Shown in pieces: positions 10,001-24,663 of a stretch of DNA of 64,000 bases. Below the pieces are notes generated by a model. The model was not told where the DNA came from, ran no database searches, and worked only from the letters and a program-made list of their open reading frames with translations. This DNA comes from Spinacia oleracea (lineage: Eukaryota; Streptophyta; Magnoliopsida; Caryophyllales; Amaranthaceae). Where the stretch lies: positions 3,472,001-3,536,000 of the forward strand of contig NC_079491.1 of the NCBI RefSeq assembly GCF_020520425.1, read 5' to 3'. Each line of letters starts with the position of its first letter. Position 1 is the first letter of the stretch. Position numbers and translations under genes: made by a program.

Positions 10001-13000
10001 AATTCTGTTGACATAGCATCCCGAACAAGTTCAAGTGCGTATCTGCGTTCTGTTATCTGCTCCCCGTGCTTTATGTCCAACTTTGCCAACTCCTTTGATT
10101 TCTTGATCATTTCATTTCCACGATGATTCTCCATTGATTTTATTCTAATTCCTGGAAACTTAGAAGACCCTGCGATAGACTGCACCCACATAAGCCCAGC
10201 ACCCTGCTCCAAAACTTTGTTGACAGTGTGTTGAGAGCTCTGAAGCCATTCAAAAAAACTTGGTAAGCTCCCGGTCAAAAGTTTGTCAAATCCTCCACGC
10301 AGTACATCCAGACGATTCGACTTTGATACAAGCAAGTCTTCAAAAGAAGCCCTACGGTGAACTAATAGATACTTCAAGATATCTATTGCCATATGCTTAG
10401 CATTTGGTCTTCGGTCATGAAGAAGTGATATCAGATTAACACAAAGACACGAGTTCAGTTCGGGATCTACATTACTTGGGGAGAAGATAATCCGTATATG
10501 AGCATCCAATAGTTGCAACACAGTGCAAATATTAATCCCTGTTTCTTCTTGCTGGGAGGTCAATGTTTGTCCCATCTCATTTGAGCTTGATATTCCTAAC
10601 GAAGAAAGAAGATCATCTTCCCCAATAGTACCCAAAAATGATGGAAGAAAGCAATACAATATCATCCTATTTGTGTTCTTAAGAATAGAACTGATGTATG
10701 AATCTAGTTGCCTACTTCCTCTACCAATAGATAACAAGCCTTTTGCCACAGAATATGCTTCTTCAATTCGGCCGTCTTTGTTAGCCAATTGCAGCATCGA
10801 TAGCAAGAACTCCAGTGTTCTCAAAACCCCAGTATATCTTGGAAAAGCACCCATGTAGACACGATCAACTATCATGCTACATAATACCTCTAAATTTGAT
10901 GACCAGCGATTCTTATCCAACTTTTTTGAATTTTCCTCGTCATCGCGCAGAAGACGTCTTTCCAGGAAGTTCATCACTCTACTCAGGCAAAGACCCTGAA
11001 AAACTAGCACAGCTTCAGTGTCAGCATATATAGGGACACTCTCCAGAATGCGTTCCACCATCGGCACAGCTTTTATCTGCTCCGTCAGAACATCGGAAAG
11101 GACCTCAGCCAAACAATCTAAAACAGCAGTAGCACCAGCAGAGCATGGTCCTCCACCATATCCAGAATCATCAATTTCAAGCAAGAGCTTTGAACTTATC
11201 ACAAAATATGTGTTCTCAGCAGATGGTCCTCGAGGACTGGTCTTCTTGTATGCAATTGAATCACTTTCACTTGTTGAGTTAGAAGATACCAAGGAAGCAT
11301 TCACAGTTAAATGATGTTCAGATGTGAGTGCAACACCAGAGGACAGACCAGGTGTTTGTCCCAACTTGGAGCCAGATCTCTCAGATAGTATAGGAGAATT
11401 AGGCATTGCGAAAGAGGTGGAACTCTGAGAATCTGTTGGGATATTCGAATTAAGAGTGGATTTTGTACTCTGGACATTGACACCAATGATGCTAGATGGG
11501 GTCATGGATACCTTATCAGTGGCTTCGTCATCTAGGTTCTGAACAGCAGGGGGTTCATCGTGTGTCACTAAATTTAATTCTGGCTTTTTTAATGGAGCAC
11601 TAAAAAAATCTTCGGGTTCGGCAGTTTTGCCATTCATTGGCAAAGGTGTATCTTCTGAGCTTGAGCTGACCTGTCCTTGGGGAAAGCTACCCCCACTTAT
11701 AGATGTCTTTCCAGACTGATCTTGATCCTGTGGCAAACTAGTGAATGTATTATGAGAACTATTGGAATCTTCAAAGTCATTGGCGCTCTTCTCCTCTGTC
11801 TTAACAGAAAGTTCTCTTGCAAGTTTAACCGCATAAGAAGCCCTGAAAATACAAGCCACGTATCCTAATTCATGTGTAATCCTTTGAAGTTTAGAAATAC
11901 AAAAAGAAAAATACTAAAGGCGTATCCTCCACATACACAATATCAATAAATGAAAAGGAAAGAGACAAAGCCTACCTCACACAGGAAAAATATAACTCAA
12001 CACAGTTTTCAAGAAATCCTGCTTGCCTGCAAACACTAGCAAACGGAGGGCACATTTTTGCCAAATCAACCATAAACCTTAAGACTGATGTTGCAGAAGC
12101 AGGCGCTGAAGCTTCCCCACCCATCAAACGTGCAGCATATGTTTTATGCATTAAAGCTTCACCCTGAAGTTCCCCAATCATATCAGAATTTTCCTCTGCT
12201 AGTTCTGCAACAAGACTCGGACCAATCTGTGAAAGATTACCAGTTTGGTGGGCAAGCATTGATTGCATACTCAGCCGGTCAAATGTAGATTTTGCCATAG
12301 CAATGACAGATTCCAGAACTTCAACAAATTTTAACTCACTGCGATCCTCATCACTGGGCACAAGAGCATGGAAGTCCAGCATACGGACTTCTGGTAATCT
12401 GGGGTAAACTGGCTTGCCAAACATCAAGCAGAAAAGAATGTAATATATGTCCGGTGAATCATAGAAACTCGGCAGCACACGTGTCAGCCCTGGATATCCC
12501 CCACTTGTCTTAAATTTAAGAGCAAATGTCGGGGAAGATGTCAAACACACACCAAGAAGGGTCATAATCCAACGCATACTTGACGGGTGAACAGCCTCGT
12601 CGAGGAAATATGTAATTATTCTAGAAGACACCACCCTATGCCACTGCTCAAGCAACTCTTCAGATTTTATGGTAACTTGTAGATCTATAAGCATTTCCAG
12701 CAGCATATTACGCACAATAACATGCTTCCCCATTGGCTCTCGTACAACCACAGGGCGATTTGTCAGTTGAGGAGGATCAAATGTCATAATTACAAATCTT
12801 ACCACATTTTCAAGTTCAGAAGCAAGAAACCCGTCTTCAAGAATTACTCCAAGCAATACAACCAACTTTTCCAAAACAGGCACCTCAACATCACCTCTCT
12901 GTAGGGTGACTAGCAGATGCTGCACAAGATTGATTCGTCGAAGAACAGTAAGATTATGATATCTGTACCAATGAATGGATACCAGATGCTCAAGAAAGTT

Positions 13001-16000
13001 TAGCAGTGCAATCTGTATAGAAACTTGAGCAGTCACCCAAAGTGTCCAGTCCAATAACACATGTTCAACCATATCAGCATTAGAAAGGACAATACAATTT
13101 GAATTCTCAGCAGGCATATCAGCTGTCTCGAGCTCCGATATATGACTAAACGTATCTTTCTGTGCAGAGAAATCATCCATGTCCCCATGAGATCCGAGTG
13201 AGGAAAATTCATCCCGGAACTTGGACAAATTAAGCTCCTCAAAGCTGGCCTCGGGAGCACTTGTTGCAGGAGATAAGCTAAAATGAGGAATCCCCAACTT
13301 CTTTGGTTCAGAAAATGAAGCCTCGCAAGCAGCAATCTTGAAAAAAATCTCCAGACAGTGCATGTCAAACAGTGACATTCTACGGTACAGAAATAGAGAT
13401 AGCAAATGATACCCCCGGCAAGCTTGCATTTCTCTCACGTTTTGTGGATTTTGATGCAGAGCACATGAAAGTAGAGTCAGCGCCATGTGCAGCATATCCC
13501 TGCTTTCAGCAGCCTCAACCAAAGCAAGGACTGAAACCATGCCCCCAATTGGATGGATGATATCACCAATTACACAAGGCTTACAGACATAGATGTCACC
13601 TTGAAGACGTCCAAAACGTGGAATACCTGCCATATATATCAAAATAGAGGACAAATTAAGGCACCACTTTTAAACAAACAATCGACAAAAACAATGGAAG
13701 TATGGAACTGAAATTCGTAAAATGAGGCTGATTGGCATACCCCCTATTGGAGAAGCAGCAGCTGATGTAGGATCAACAAGATTGAGCAGTGATAGAGTCC
13801 CAGATGCTCGAAGAGGTTCCGTAGATGTTCCGTCAAATGCAAAAATTAGTTTTTTGCCTGACAGCTGCAGGGAAAGGTTTCCTAGACGTTCCAAATCCCA
13901 GACAATCCCACTTCCATCAGCCCTAGAGATGACTGGCTTGACAGAACTATCAGGCTTTTGTGTTGCTGCAGCTGTACTCACATCAGCCTCCAATGAATCT
14001 AGTATGGCCATGCTATCCCCACCACAAGCTTGATTGGGAACAAAGCGCAGAAGATCTGTATCTTGAAAAAGACCTCTATAACCTCGACCAAGAATGTACA
14101 TGAAACATATACAGCCAGAGGTAAGCACTTCTTCGAAAAGATAGCAACTTCGTAGCTTCCACTGAAGATCACTAAGTCTTGTATGAGTGGCCGGTGTACC
14201 TATTGTTATTTGCAAAGGTTTCCCAACAGGAGATGGAGAATATCCAAGTTTCCCTGTGTATCTTAGTTTCCCATTAAGATATACATAGGCAATACTAGCT
14301 TGGAACAGACCAGCCAAAGCATTTGGTTTGCTATGAACCACTGCAAGATGATGCCATTGGCCTTCCTCTAAGTCGGAACCAGCAAATGATAGTGAGGATG
14401 AATTGCTTGTTGCTAGTGTAAGAACTCCATCCTCTTGGAGATAAAGCTCTGCATAAAATGTATTTCCACTATCTACAGTTCCAACAGAAAACAATCTCAA
14501 AACCTGTTGTTGCTGTCCAGAAGAGTTTAGCTTCCTAGGACCAACTTTGGATTCAGTCTCCTTCGCAGGTGACTTCAAGAAATTCTGATACTGAAACCAG
14601 CAAACAAAGGAATAACCAGCCACTGGAGGCCATGATCTTTCTCCAAGAGAGACTTGAATACAAGCATGACCCACTTTGCTCATGTCCATCTCAACAAAGG
14701 GGGCCAAAGAAACACTTGCTGAAGACATGTCCTCCATAAGTATTAACCTTTCCATCATGCCAACAAGACTATCACCTGATTTTTTTTTCCTCAACTGAAG
14801 AACATATCTGACAAGTAATCGAAGTTCTGATGTAGACAGCCTAGATATGAAAAACAAATGCATAAATAATCGGGAAAAGAATGCCAAACTGTAAAACGAG
14901 GTATAAAGTACCAAATATGAGACAAAATGCAAGATTCCTTACCTATATGCACCCAGAACTTCAACAATCCTCAAAGCATGTATAAGTAAGGGTGATGAGC
15001 CTTGAAGAAAGGGGTGAATCATCTCCAAAAGAAGCTCAACACAGCCTAATAGAACGTAGAAAATAACAAATTACAAAACTGTAAACATTATGACAAAAAA
15101 AAAAAAAAGATAAGTCAAAACAATTTATGATTCCTACCAACAGATGTAAGATTCTCCTGATTAAAAGGTCCAGCACGAGCAAGCTTTTCGATAAGCTCCA
15201 GAACCTCCAACTGAACTTTAGGAGTAAAAAGAAGCAACGACCGTAAAATTACTCTGACAGCACCAGCATTATACACTCTCTCCATTGCAGGATTGACAAC
15301 ACCAGAGGGAGTAGCCATAGGAAAACTAGATGATTCGACCTTACCACATGAAGGGGCAACCCCAGAAGGCAAGAAAGGGGAAATAACTATTTCAAGAGCA
15401 AGTTCCAACAGTAAATGTACAACTTGCCTCTCAAATTCTACACATAGTAATCCTGACTCACATAAGAGGTCAAAGAATGTATGTGAAGATACTATTAAGT
15501 GCAACTTTGTTCTATTGATGGGATTGTCAAAAACTGCAGCTGTCACAACACGCAATAAGTATGTGAGCACCTTAACAAAAACCATTAATTGAGACTGATC
15601 TGTCTGCTCTCCATCACTCTGGAAACTATGTAAAGTAGTCCATAACAGAGAGAACCCAGTTGCTTCACCAAACACTCTTTGAGCTGAATCATTAACACCC
15701 AAGATGCGCCACAGAGCACCAAAAATGTCACACTTGGCATCATCTTTCAACTTGTATTGAGATCCTGAAACACTAGTAACCATTCCACTTTTCATAACCT
15801 CTAGCAGCACTCCCAGTTCTTCAGCATGGGCCTGGTAACAGAAGTTCAGCATCATCAGAACACAATGTGGTCAAGAAGTTGCAGCAGAAACACAGAATGA
15901 TTCATTAGCCCAATTCTGTTGCAACTTTCAAATATATACAAGCTCGAAAGGAAAATGACAGGGAAAAAACAGAAAAACAACAATGAAAAGATATCCTTCA

Positions 16001-19000
16001 ACTGGATTCAACATATTTGTATCAGATGTAAAAATCACACAAACCTGAGTTAAGTCCTCCATAATCAAGCATGACAATGTTCGAAGCACCCCAGAACGAT
16101 GAACATCAGAAACCAAAAGAGGGAGTACAACAGCCACACCATTGACCGATCGGAAGGAGGATTGATTAGCCTCTGCTTTCTTTAACAAAGAAACCATACA
16201 ATCCCAAGCAACAGAGATAGTAACCTCAACTTCAAAAAGAAGGAACTTTCCTGAACCAGAATCCATAAGTTTAGGCGAAGTGATAATAGCATCTTTGCTG
16301 TCCAAATGTTTCTGGAAGCCACTTGGGCTGGATTTCTTCTCTGAGTGGTTTATTTCACCATCTTGCTGGTCAGGCCCTGACTGAAGCTTGTTGTGCTTCA
16401 AATCGTCTAACAAAACCTCAAGTACACCAACTTCTCGCAGGACTTTCTTATACTGCTGATCAAAAGATAGTAGCTTAACAAAGAAAGATAGAATTGTTTG
16501 CTTCAAATCAGATGTAATCGGTTGCTGTAGAAGACAGCAAAGTGACAGCAACTCCTGCTCAGGAATACAATTCACAACAGTGACAGCATATTCAAGGATC
16601 TTTAATATTATGTCTTGCAAAGCAGGTGGAAAGCCAGACATATTCAGGATGAAAAGTGGCACCGTTCGTAGTTGCTGACACAGTTGATAGTTCTCGATAT
16701 GACTAGAGAATATCTTGAACATCCGATTTAACACTTCTGCTTGCAACTCTGTGCAGCCTGCCTTAAGAAATATATCCTGCAGCATCTGCACTGCTTCAAG
16801 GTCTTTTACTTTAGCATTTCCTTTCTCCCAAATTTCATCAGTAATCAGGTCAGAAGATGGCGTACGACTTCGACCATGGCCACCACCTTTAGCATGGGAT
16901 GATTTAGAACTTCTTGAAGCAGCTGGTTCTGATGGGCCTGTCTGAGCTAAATTAACAAGAACGTCAAGCAACCTAGATAGTGCAGGAGAAAGATTTGAAA
17001 TCCTTCCATCTCTGTCAATCACTTCCTGTTTTTTTGAATTTCCAATTGCAAGAGAGCCATCCACAAATGAACTCTCAGGGGAAGAATTGGAAAGCATAGC
17101 CTGATCTGACTGGTTTGGAGGCATGGAAGCCAGTGTTAGAGCAAACTGAACAAGGAAGTGATAACCATGTGCATTATGAATATCCTCCCGAAGTTTCACA
17201 CCTCCAGCCTCTATAAGTCAATAAACATCATCAGAAAGCATATTTACATCAACCTTATGTTGTAGTACTAAAATGAAATTCTACACTAAGAGTAGCAAAA
17301 ATAACAAATCAAAAGAGCATGTAGATTCCAAAGACAACATTAACATGCATATAAAGTAGCAGAATGCAAGAACAAAATGAAATTCTAGAAATCATGTACC
17401 AGGTCTATGTGAAAGCTCGATGCATTCCAGCAACAAATCCACAATGCCTATAGTGTAAGAAGGATCGCCAAAACGAGGATTGAAATCCTTAATGGCTATT
17501 AAAAGAGCTCTTATCTGCAATATGGAATATACAAAGCATAGATATACTATTAGAAATTTAGAATGACATTTAAATAATTAAATGAATCCTGAGACTTTCA
17601 AAGACGATGGTAGAGTAGAAGCAAAGAGAGAAAAAGCAACGCCAAACACTAAGTTAATCTAAACCAAACCAGAAAACATCCTGTCAGCCCTACTGTAAAC
17701 AAACAATATCCTAAATACAAGTTCAGCCAGTGAGTTGACTTTGGTTGTTAGAGTTGTCAAATTGGACGCTACAAAACAAGTTTAAAGGTTGAAGTGTAGA
17801 GCAGGAAAAAACTGAATGGAGCATTGATTTGTTCTGTAGACAATAGGTCAGTAGGTAACAGTCAGAAAATTAATGTAGATAAGAAATGTACTCTCCTGAC
17901 ACGATTAGCACAGACAGGATTGAACTTTAAATGCCAGTTTTCTTTTGAAGGAGTTTATGCACATCATTCAGAGATTCAAAAGAGACATCACTAACTATCA
18001 TACCAAATTTATATTACTAAAGTAGGAATGACAATGAGACCAACATACTAATGAACACAGCTTCATGGTCACAGGGAGACCCCTTCAATTAAGCAATTAT
18101 CCTTAATGAACTGACTCATTAATCCATCAACAACATGGGTTCCATTAACATCTCGTTACAGCATCAAGTAACAAACACTGTAAAACCTTATTCAGTTCTT
18201 TTCTATAGCAACATATATCTCATCTGGAAGTTTATCAATTGCAATATTTCTAACTTTGGAGAATTTTGATACCCAAAATTACATTATTTCCCTTGCATTA
18301 ATGTTGTTCTCTCTCTTCCTTTTACATAATCACATGGGTCAAGTGGTCCACCCCATCCCTTTTCCCTTTCCTACATTTGTGTGCCCAAGTGCCCAACCCA
18401 TATGTTGCAATAGATAAAGAACGAAGGATGTATGTCATAAAAGTTATAAACCATACCAGGTGATGTTTCCGAATATACTTAGCCGTACTTCCATTGTCAT
18501 TCACTAGAAGCAGACCAAGAATCTGCAAGGAGAAAATAAAATGAACCTCACCAGATAAGACTTCATAAATCCCGTTATGTGGCTATACAGGTAAATAAAT
18601 GTGATCAGTTAAACAAAGGGGAAATAAAGTTAAGCCTAAACTTGCCTGCATTGCATGCCTGTGAAGCTGAATGGAGTGCAAGGGAACAAGACCATCTCTA
18701 TACTGCATAAAAACAGCCAATGAGCCATTGACAACCATTTGAAAAAGTAACTGCAGTGAATCATCCTCAATCAAACTTTGAGCCGCACAAGGGTGGCTTG
18801 CTAAAGCCTTCATGATGTGCACAACACTTCCTTCAACCTGCAGTATCAAATGACATAGACATGTTCTAAGGTCTACATTGTTTTCATTTACAACCATAAT
18901 TCTATTTACTTTTTCCCAAAACCAACAGACAGAATAAGATACAACAGGATCCCCCAAAGACTTCAATGCAGCAAGTGCACAATAAACCGATTTCTTTGCA

Positions 19001-22000
19001 AATATGGAGTAAGTCAAAAAACACATCAAAATTTTCCCAACGCTTCACATCCAAATCACGATGTATTCTTCAAAACAGCAGCCGAAGATAATTTAAATTT
19101 CCATGTTCCAAGTAGCAGATAAACAGTAAAAAAAACAGATAGAAAGGGATGTTGACAACATTAAGTCATTCACCACAAAACAAAGTTCACCAAAACTCAT
19201 CATCCTTAAAAAAAATGCTCTTTTCAGTATCAATTACTTATCCACCCACTTCATTGCTTTTGCGAAACCATTTTATCAGAGTTCCACCAAAAATGTCTTT
19301 TATCTCCTTATTTATAACTTCCTCGGTTCCTTTTTGTTCGTTATTCCATTGTCATTTGTTTCCTTTTTGTTGGTTACACTTTTACTTTATTCTATTTTGG
19401 CAAATTTTATTCACAACTTACCCCTTCCTAAGCCACAAAAAGTCCGCACGGAAATGGAACTCTCTCTCTGTCTCTCTCCAACATCATTTTAACACAAACC
19501 CCACATGAAAGTCTCTATCTCCTCCTTTTTCTTACACAAACCCCACATGCAACACCCTCCCTCCTACGGTCCTACCTACCACAGTCTTTGTATCTACTAT
19601 ATGTGCAACAGTGTAACCAACAAGGAACAGAGGGAGTGAAATCTCTTCACCTCTTTTTTCTGAAGCACTTCTTTTTTCTTTGAACTTTTAAACTTAAGCA
19701 TGACTAAATTTAGTACTTTAGTATTGGAGTTGTAAAGGGAAAAGGTGATATAGATAAAATGAGTACAAAATGTAAGATGGTGTAAATCTCCATAGGTTAG
19801 GGGTTGCATACTCCCTTCAATATATACCGGTACATAGTCCTTATGGAAACACAACATTAACAAGATAATACAGAATATATATTCACATATTATTATCTAG
19901 AATATTTCCTATTCCAACACAAAATACAGTAAATACTTTAAATAGCATACAACTAGTGCAGTGCTTAGTAAAGTGTATTCCTTTATAGAAGTAACCATGC
20001 CACTCACCTCCAGCTGACGAGTGCGAAGACCACCAGCCACTGCTAAGTAGTCCCTTGCTAATTGTTTATCATGATCAGAATCCTTGTGACCAATACTTCC
20101 TCCAGTGGAACCCAGGAGAGTATTTAAAATATGAATAAGACAGCAGAGGATTCCAGAATCAAGGAGAGATTGCTTATCAATTGGCTGTGAATATCAAATG
20201 GACAAGTCAGTAAATGAATCAAACATCAACTTTTTTATTATTGACAGCAATGCAAACAGACAATCATCGACACAGAAACCCAACAGCCTGCACATGCCCT
20301 ATGGAAGCATAATAACTTGACACTGGATTATTCTGTTTGCTAGGTTTTAAAAAACACTTTCGATGCTATTTCCATTTAGATCCGACTCAGAAGCTTGACG
20401 AGGTATAGCACTCCGTAAGCATACAAAAGAAACATTCCATTGGATTTACCAATAAATATGAAAATAAAAAGCTGATATCATGAACAATACATTATGTTGA
20501 GAGTCTCATGAGCTCCTCGGACATTTGACTTGAGTAAAGACTACACATAACTCAGAAAGGTAATTAAGTAACTTCAGGCTTAGCCTGAAAGGTTCGAGGC
20601 TCAAAAAGGGTATCAACATTTCATCATTTGGACTCTCATTGATGATCTCCCACTTATACAGTGATACTATATTACTACACCAGCAGGTTTTACACCATGA
20701 GTTAGAGATGTTTCTACAATTTCTACGGAAGAGGAATCTGAAGATAAGGGGAAGGGGAAAGGGGAAAGGGGAAAGGGAGGTGAAAAGAGTATGGGATAAA
20801 TTCTTCCTTGTTTGGATGTAAGGATTGAGAGAAAATGGAACAGCGCGAATCTATTTTCCTCTCCTCTATGGTGAACTTAAATATTTCCATCATTATCCTT
20901 CCCCTTCTCTTCCCTTCCCTCTTCTTCCCTCTCTTTCCCTTCCCTGGCTTCCCCCAGAATTCAAAAACGTAGTAAGAGGTGTAAGAGAACAATCTCCTAC
21001 TACAATTCTTACAAAGAATTAGAAAATGGTCATGCTAACTAAGCCTTATTAACCTACACCCACCCATGGTGTTGGTCATAACTTTAAACCCTTTTTCTTC
21101 CCGTAATTGCAAAGCAGAGTGACTAACTATTTTTTGCAAGTTCACAAAATCGTTTTCCAATGCATAGAATCAAATATGTGGTCCATATATCCTTTCCTTC
21201 TTATTTTTTTGGGAGATTATGAACCAGTCTATGCCTTTGCAATTACTAAAACAGACTTGCACTATTATAATAGGGAAAGTAAGGCTACAAACAACCGTAA
21301 CCCTCCCACAAGGTCCCGTGCTACTGAATAGTACTAAAGTTATCCCAATTTACACATCACTTTAACCAACCCCCCAAAGGTGCTTTTATGTACTACCAAA
21401 CTCATTACAGAAAATGCTTAAAAAAGGTTTACAATCTACTACAAACTTACCCGTACATCGTCAAAGACAACCATAAAATATGTGAAAGGTGCAAAAGGGT
21501 GAGAATGGCATATCTAGTCGTAAACAGAGTAACACAATGCCATCAAGGAACATAATAAATCGAGGTAAAACTGTTTAGATAAAGGGTATGAGGAGTTGCT
21601 AGGTGTTGTTCAGAGAAAATAGAGATAATACTAATGAGTATTTAGGGTCATAAAACAATCAGCAGAAATGACAAAAACTGCACAACAACGACAAGGTGAC
21701 CATTTAAAGCCAATTAAATCACACAAGTTAAACTAATCCCAGCCTAGGAGGGACAACAAAAATTAGGAGAACTAAAACATCTTGTTCCCACCAACAATAT
21801 AAAGCATATTACAACAAATTGTACATCAAGAGGACAAGGCAGGAATTAAACTTTAATTTCATACAAGGATTGTAAAGCACATACCCCAGATATAAGAAGT
21901 TCAATTGCACTGAGAAGATTCGCACCAGGGCATATGCCATCCTACAAAATTGCAAAACAGATGAAATTGCATTACAGCGCAGAAAATGAGTGATAGCAGA

Positions 22001-24663
22001 CCCACAACTATATGCATCGTACGAAAGCCAAACCTTTGTGACCTCTGCAAAAAATCGTAATACTTCCTCTACAACTAATGATCTCGCCTTGTTGCTGATC
22101 TTTAATTTTTCAATGTCTGTAACAAAAGCCCGTCCTACAACGAAAGAGAAGATATGTGTTTCAACTAACCTGTGAAAATCATCAGAAAATCAAAATTAGT
22201 AAAAGAGAGCTTGTCACAAGTTCAGCGGAGAAAGGAAAATACTTGGGGTGGGGGGGGGGGGGTCAAAAGTATATGCAGTGTACATAAGATGTAGACTAAA
22301 ATAACCAAAAAAACAAAAGAGTAAACAGATAATGAGAGAGAAGTAAGGTACACCATACATAGTAACTAATTGTGCTACATCAGCAAGCTGCTTCGCTAAT
22401 TTACAGAATGCATCAACAGCCATGTTCAAGGCCGTTTCCTTTTCCTACAAGACAAACAACATGTAAGCATATTTATCTACGAGATAAATAACAAGTAACC
22501 ACGTAAGTATATGTATCTACTTTAAAAGATGACAGTATCAAGAGTGATACGGAAGCCATTATAAAACATAAGATACCTTCTCCGAACTTGAAGAGCGAAA
22601 CTCTTCCCAGAACCTCTTGAAGTCCTGCTCAAGCTCATGTCTATCCCTGAAAATGTAACAGGAAATTACGCATTAGTCTGAATTATTATATCAATATATG
22701 TACATCCCAGTATACCAAAGTAAAAATTTCAGCTTCTAAAGAAGTAATTACAATTCTTTCTCCTTTACGTTCTTTCTCGATTTATTTGAATTTAATCATC
22801 TTTTCTTCTTATCTTTTTGGATAGTTCAAAATTGTGTTTTTCTTGCAGGACAGTTGGAAACATTCAGCTAGTCAACACACAAACTGGACAACAAAACTAA
22901 TAGATCAAAAAATACAAAATGAACGCTATAGTTTAGGACTCCATCGCACACTTTTTGAACAAAAGAAATATGCTAAAAGCTTACAATTTTCAAGTCCTAA
23001 AGATGAAGCCAAGATTTCAAAAGTATCCACACCCAATACTAACTATTTTAAATATTATAATGATAATAATAATATAACAATATTAAAGAAGAAGAAGTTC
23101 CAAGCACAATTCACACTGCAAACTGCACACTGATCAGCACCAGCACCAACACAATACAGACTTTGTTCTCTCTACCTTCATAACCTAAGCCAATTACATG
23201 CATTAAACTAGCAATAAAAAATGGAAGGGGGCCAAAAGGGCAAGCAAGAACTATCCAGAAACAACCGACTTCTGTGAGGAAAGTGAAAAAGTAAATTTGT
23301 AGTAAGAGATAAATGTAGAGGGTTCTTGATACTACCGCTTATAACTTTGAATTGAATCAATCAACCTGCCCCATTTACATGTAGCTCTGTTATTCATTAC
23401 ATGTTTTAATAAGTTAAGGCTGAGAATAAGGTTCTCAACTTTTTGCAACCCATTTAGCTACCAAACAGCCAAATGAAAGAAAACGTTTCGTCTTCCACTT
23501 CCAATTGAAGGGAATCATGTTCCAAACAACTAAATTCGACCACTTTATACCTATAAACAATGAAGGGCATTCACAGAGGCAGCAGATGTTGGCATACAAG
23601 GCCATTAGCCTATTTATTCCTGAAGCATTCAGAAACTAAGATCCAATGGCTTCAACAATTCATCGATGTTGCTAGCTATTAACAGTCAGATCCTCAAGAA
23701 AAGAAGCTTCTACTCATGGACATCCAAGTGACAAAACAAAAAATCAACCTCTAATCCAAGTCAGCAAAAGAAGGAACTTGAATACCAAACAATAAAAATG
23801 ATATATTGAACTACAAGGACTTGTAAGCGAAATCCAATGTTCATTTTGCAACAGCTCCATCCCGATGCTTAACCCCAACACTTCCTGATCAAAAAGCTCA
23901 AATTTCCTACGCTGTATGTGTTTATGCATGTGCACAAGCTCTCCCCAAACTTCGACGGAGCTATTTGAAATAACAACAAAACAAGAAACCTAACAATGTC
24001 TTGAGCATTATAACAGTCAATGCCAAAATAAAATCGATCAATAGAAACATTTTCCTCCTCAATGCTCCTTTTATCTTGCCTCTAAAAATAATTATACGCT
24101 TGATTGGACAGATACCTAATCCCCATTCTATAAATTCATAACATACCATACCAAAATCAAGACAACAGAACGTCCACCAAATTGTGACTCCTTCAAGCTC
24201 AATTCAACAATACCAACCTTAAAACGCCGGAAATTTCACCTAATTCAGCTTTCAACAACAGTCAACTCGTATTCAACCACGTGAAAAAATCATTAAAAAT
24301 CGCAAAACTGCATTCATCTAATTAAAAAAAAAACCTTGAATGAAAATGATTATAATGGCCAAAAATAAACCTGATTTAGCTTCAACTACAATCAAACTCA
24401 AATTAATTACAGCATCGATAATATTTTACCAGACACAATTAAAATGATTAGTACCTTGAATTGGTGAGGTAAGCGCGGTGATAATCTGGTGTAGATAGAG
24501 AGGCAGCATTGTAATTATCATGAACGCCAGCTAAAGAAGAAAGAGAAACCGCCGAAGACGACGACGATGACGGCGGCGAAGAAGACGGAAAAGATTGGTT
24601 GTTCTGCTGCTGAGTTAATCCAACCTTCTCTTTCAAGTCCTTAAGCAATGTTGTCCATTTCAT
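4061..24663 (-). CDS. SPI: BEACH-WD40 protein, SPIRRIG orthologue (19 coding exons)
   Basis: A 3598-residue protein, matching the roughly 3600 of Arabidopsis SPIRRIG, with which the sequence aligns throughout. Exons: 24663-24455, 22646-22577, 22444-22359, 22169-22034, 21941-21885, 20184-20008, 18837-18646, 18522-18457, 17514-17400, 17210-16045, 15831-15138, 15045-14943, 14840-13741, 13626-11976, 11842-8807, 6627-6319, 6182-5876, 5696-5550, 5236-4061; all phases close. Order: conserved [15 protein letters not shown] start, helical/armadillo-like N-terminal half, lectin-like (ConA/LamG) region near 1075-1270, serine-rich acidic linker near 1945-2150, PH-BEACH near 2770-2935, BEACH near 2968-3253, about five WD40 repeats to the C-terminus. 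The family acts in the cytoplasm in membrane trafficking and at P-bodies; in Arabidopsis it affects trichome shape and salt-stress mRNA handling. An in-frame ATG nine codons upstream (24690) could also start the protein. The gene appears intact. Confidence 0.96.
7003..7064. repeat. 31-base tandem duplication in SPI intron 15
   Basis: TACTCTCAAGTCTAAA followed by AGCCTCCTTTA occurs twice head to tail with a period of about 31 bases and two or three differences. It lies in the longest intron of SPI (6628-8806). Confidence 0.75.
7753..7880. repeat. 60-base tandem duplication in SPI intron 15
   Basis: A unit starting ATCTCCACCCTATCTCC and running through GTTCATTAACTA and GCTCTTCCTCC is present twice with almost no divergence, and a third start follows at about 7871. 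The near identity implies a recent duplication. Confidence 0.8.
8500..8690. repeat. Probable hAT-like MITE fragment in SPI intron 15
   Basis: Repeated GGATATC/GGATCGGATA words lead to a terminus that on the minus strand reads GGGGCTGAACACCGGTCGG. This style of end is typical of short plant hAT-like elements. I could not find a matching opposite terminus or target duplication. Confidence 0.35.
18523..18645 (-). other. GC-AG intron of SPI
   Basis: SPI intron 7 has the donor CAG|GCAAGT and acceptor CTTGCAG. Reading across it gives the conserved [15 protein letters not shown] of SPIRRIG in frame, and no GT donor fits. This is the strong-consensus GC-AG class handled by the major spliceosome. Confidence 0.85.
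20748..20960. repeat. G-run cluster and facing pyrimidine tract in SPI intron 5
   Basis: At 20748-20780 the plus strand has five runs of three or four G separated by two or three A, a classic G-quadruplex pattern. About 130 bases on, a C/T tract (20898-20955) is roughly its inverted complement. The pair may be termini of an old MITE. G-quadruplex formation is inferred. Confidence 0.55.

Noticed and set aside
9445..11868. Several plus-strand frames within SPI exon 15
   Set aside because: Antisense shadows of a long conserved exon whose minus-strand translation aligns with SPIRRIG throughout.
22834..23133. 99-codon plus-strand frame in SPI intron 1
   Set aside because: Lysine/asparagine-rich AT-driven translation without recognisable features; lies in an intron on the opposite strand.
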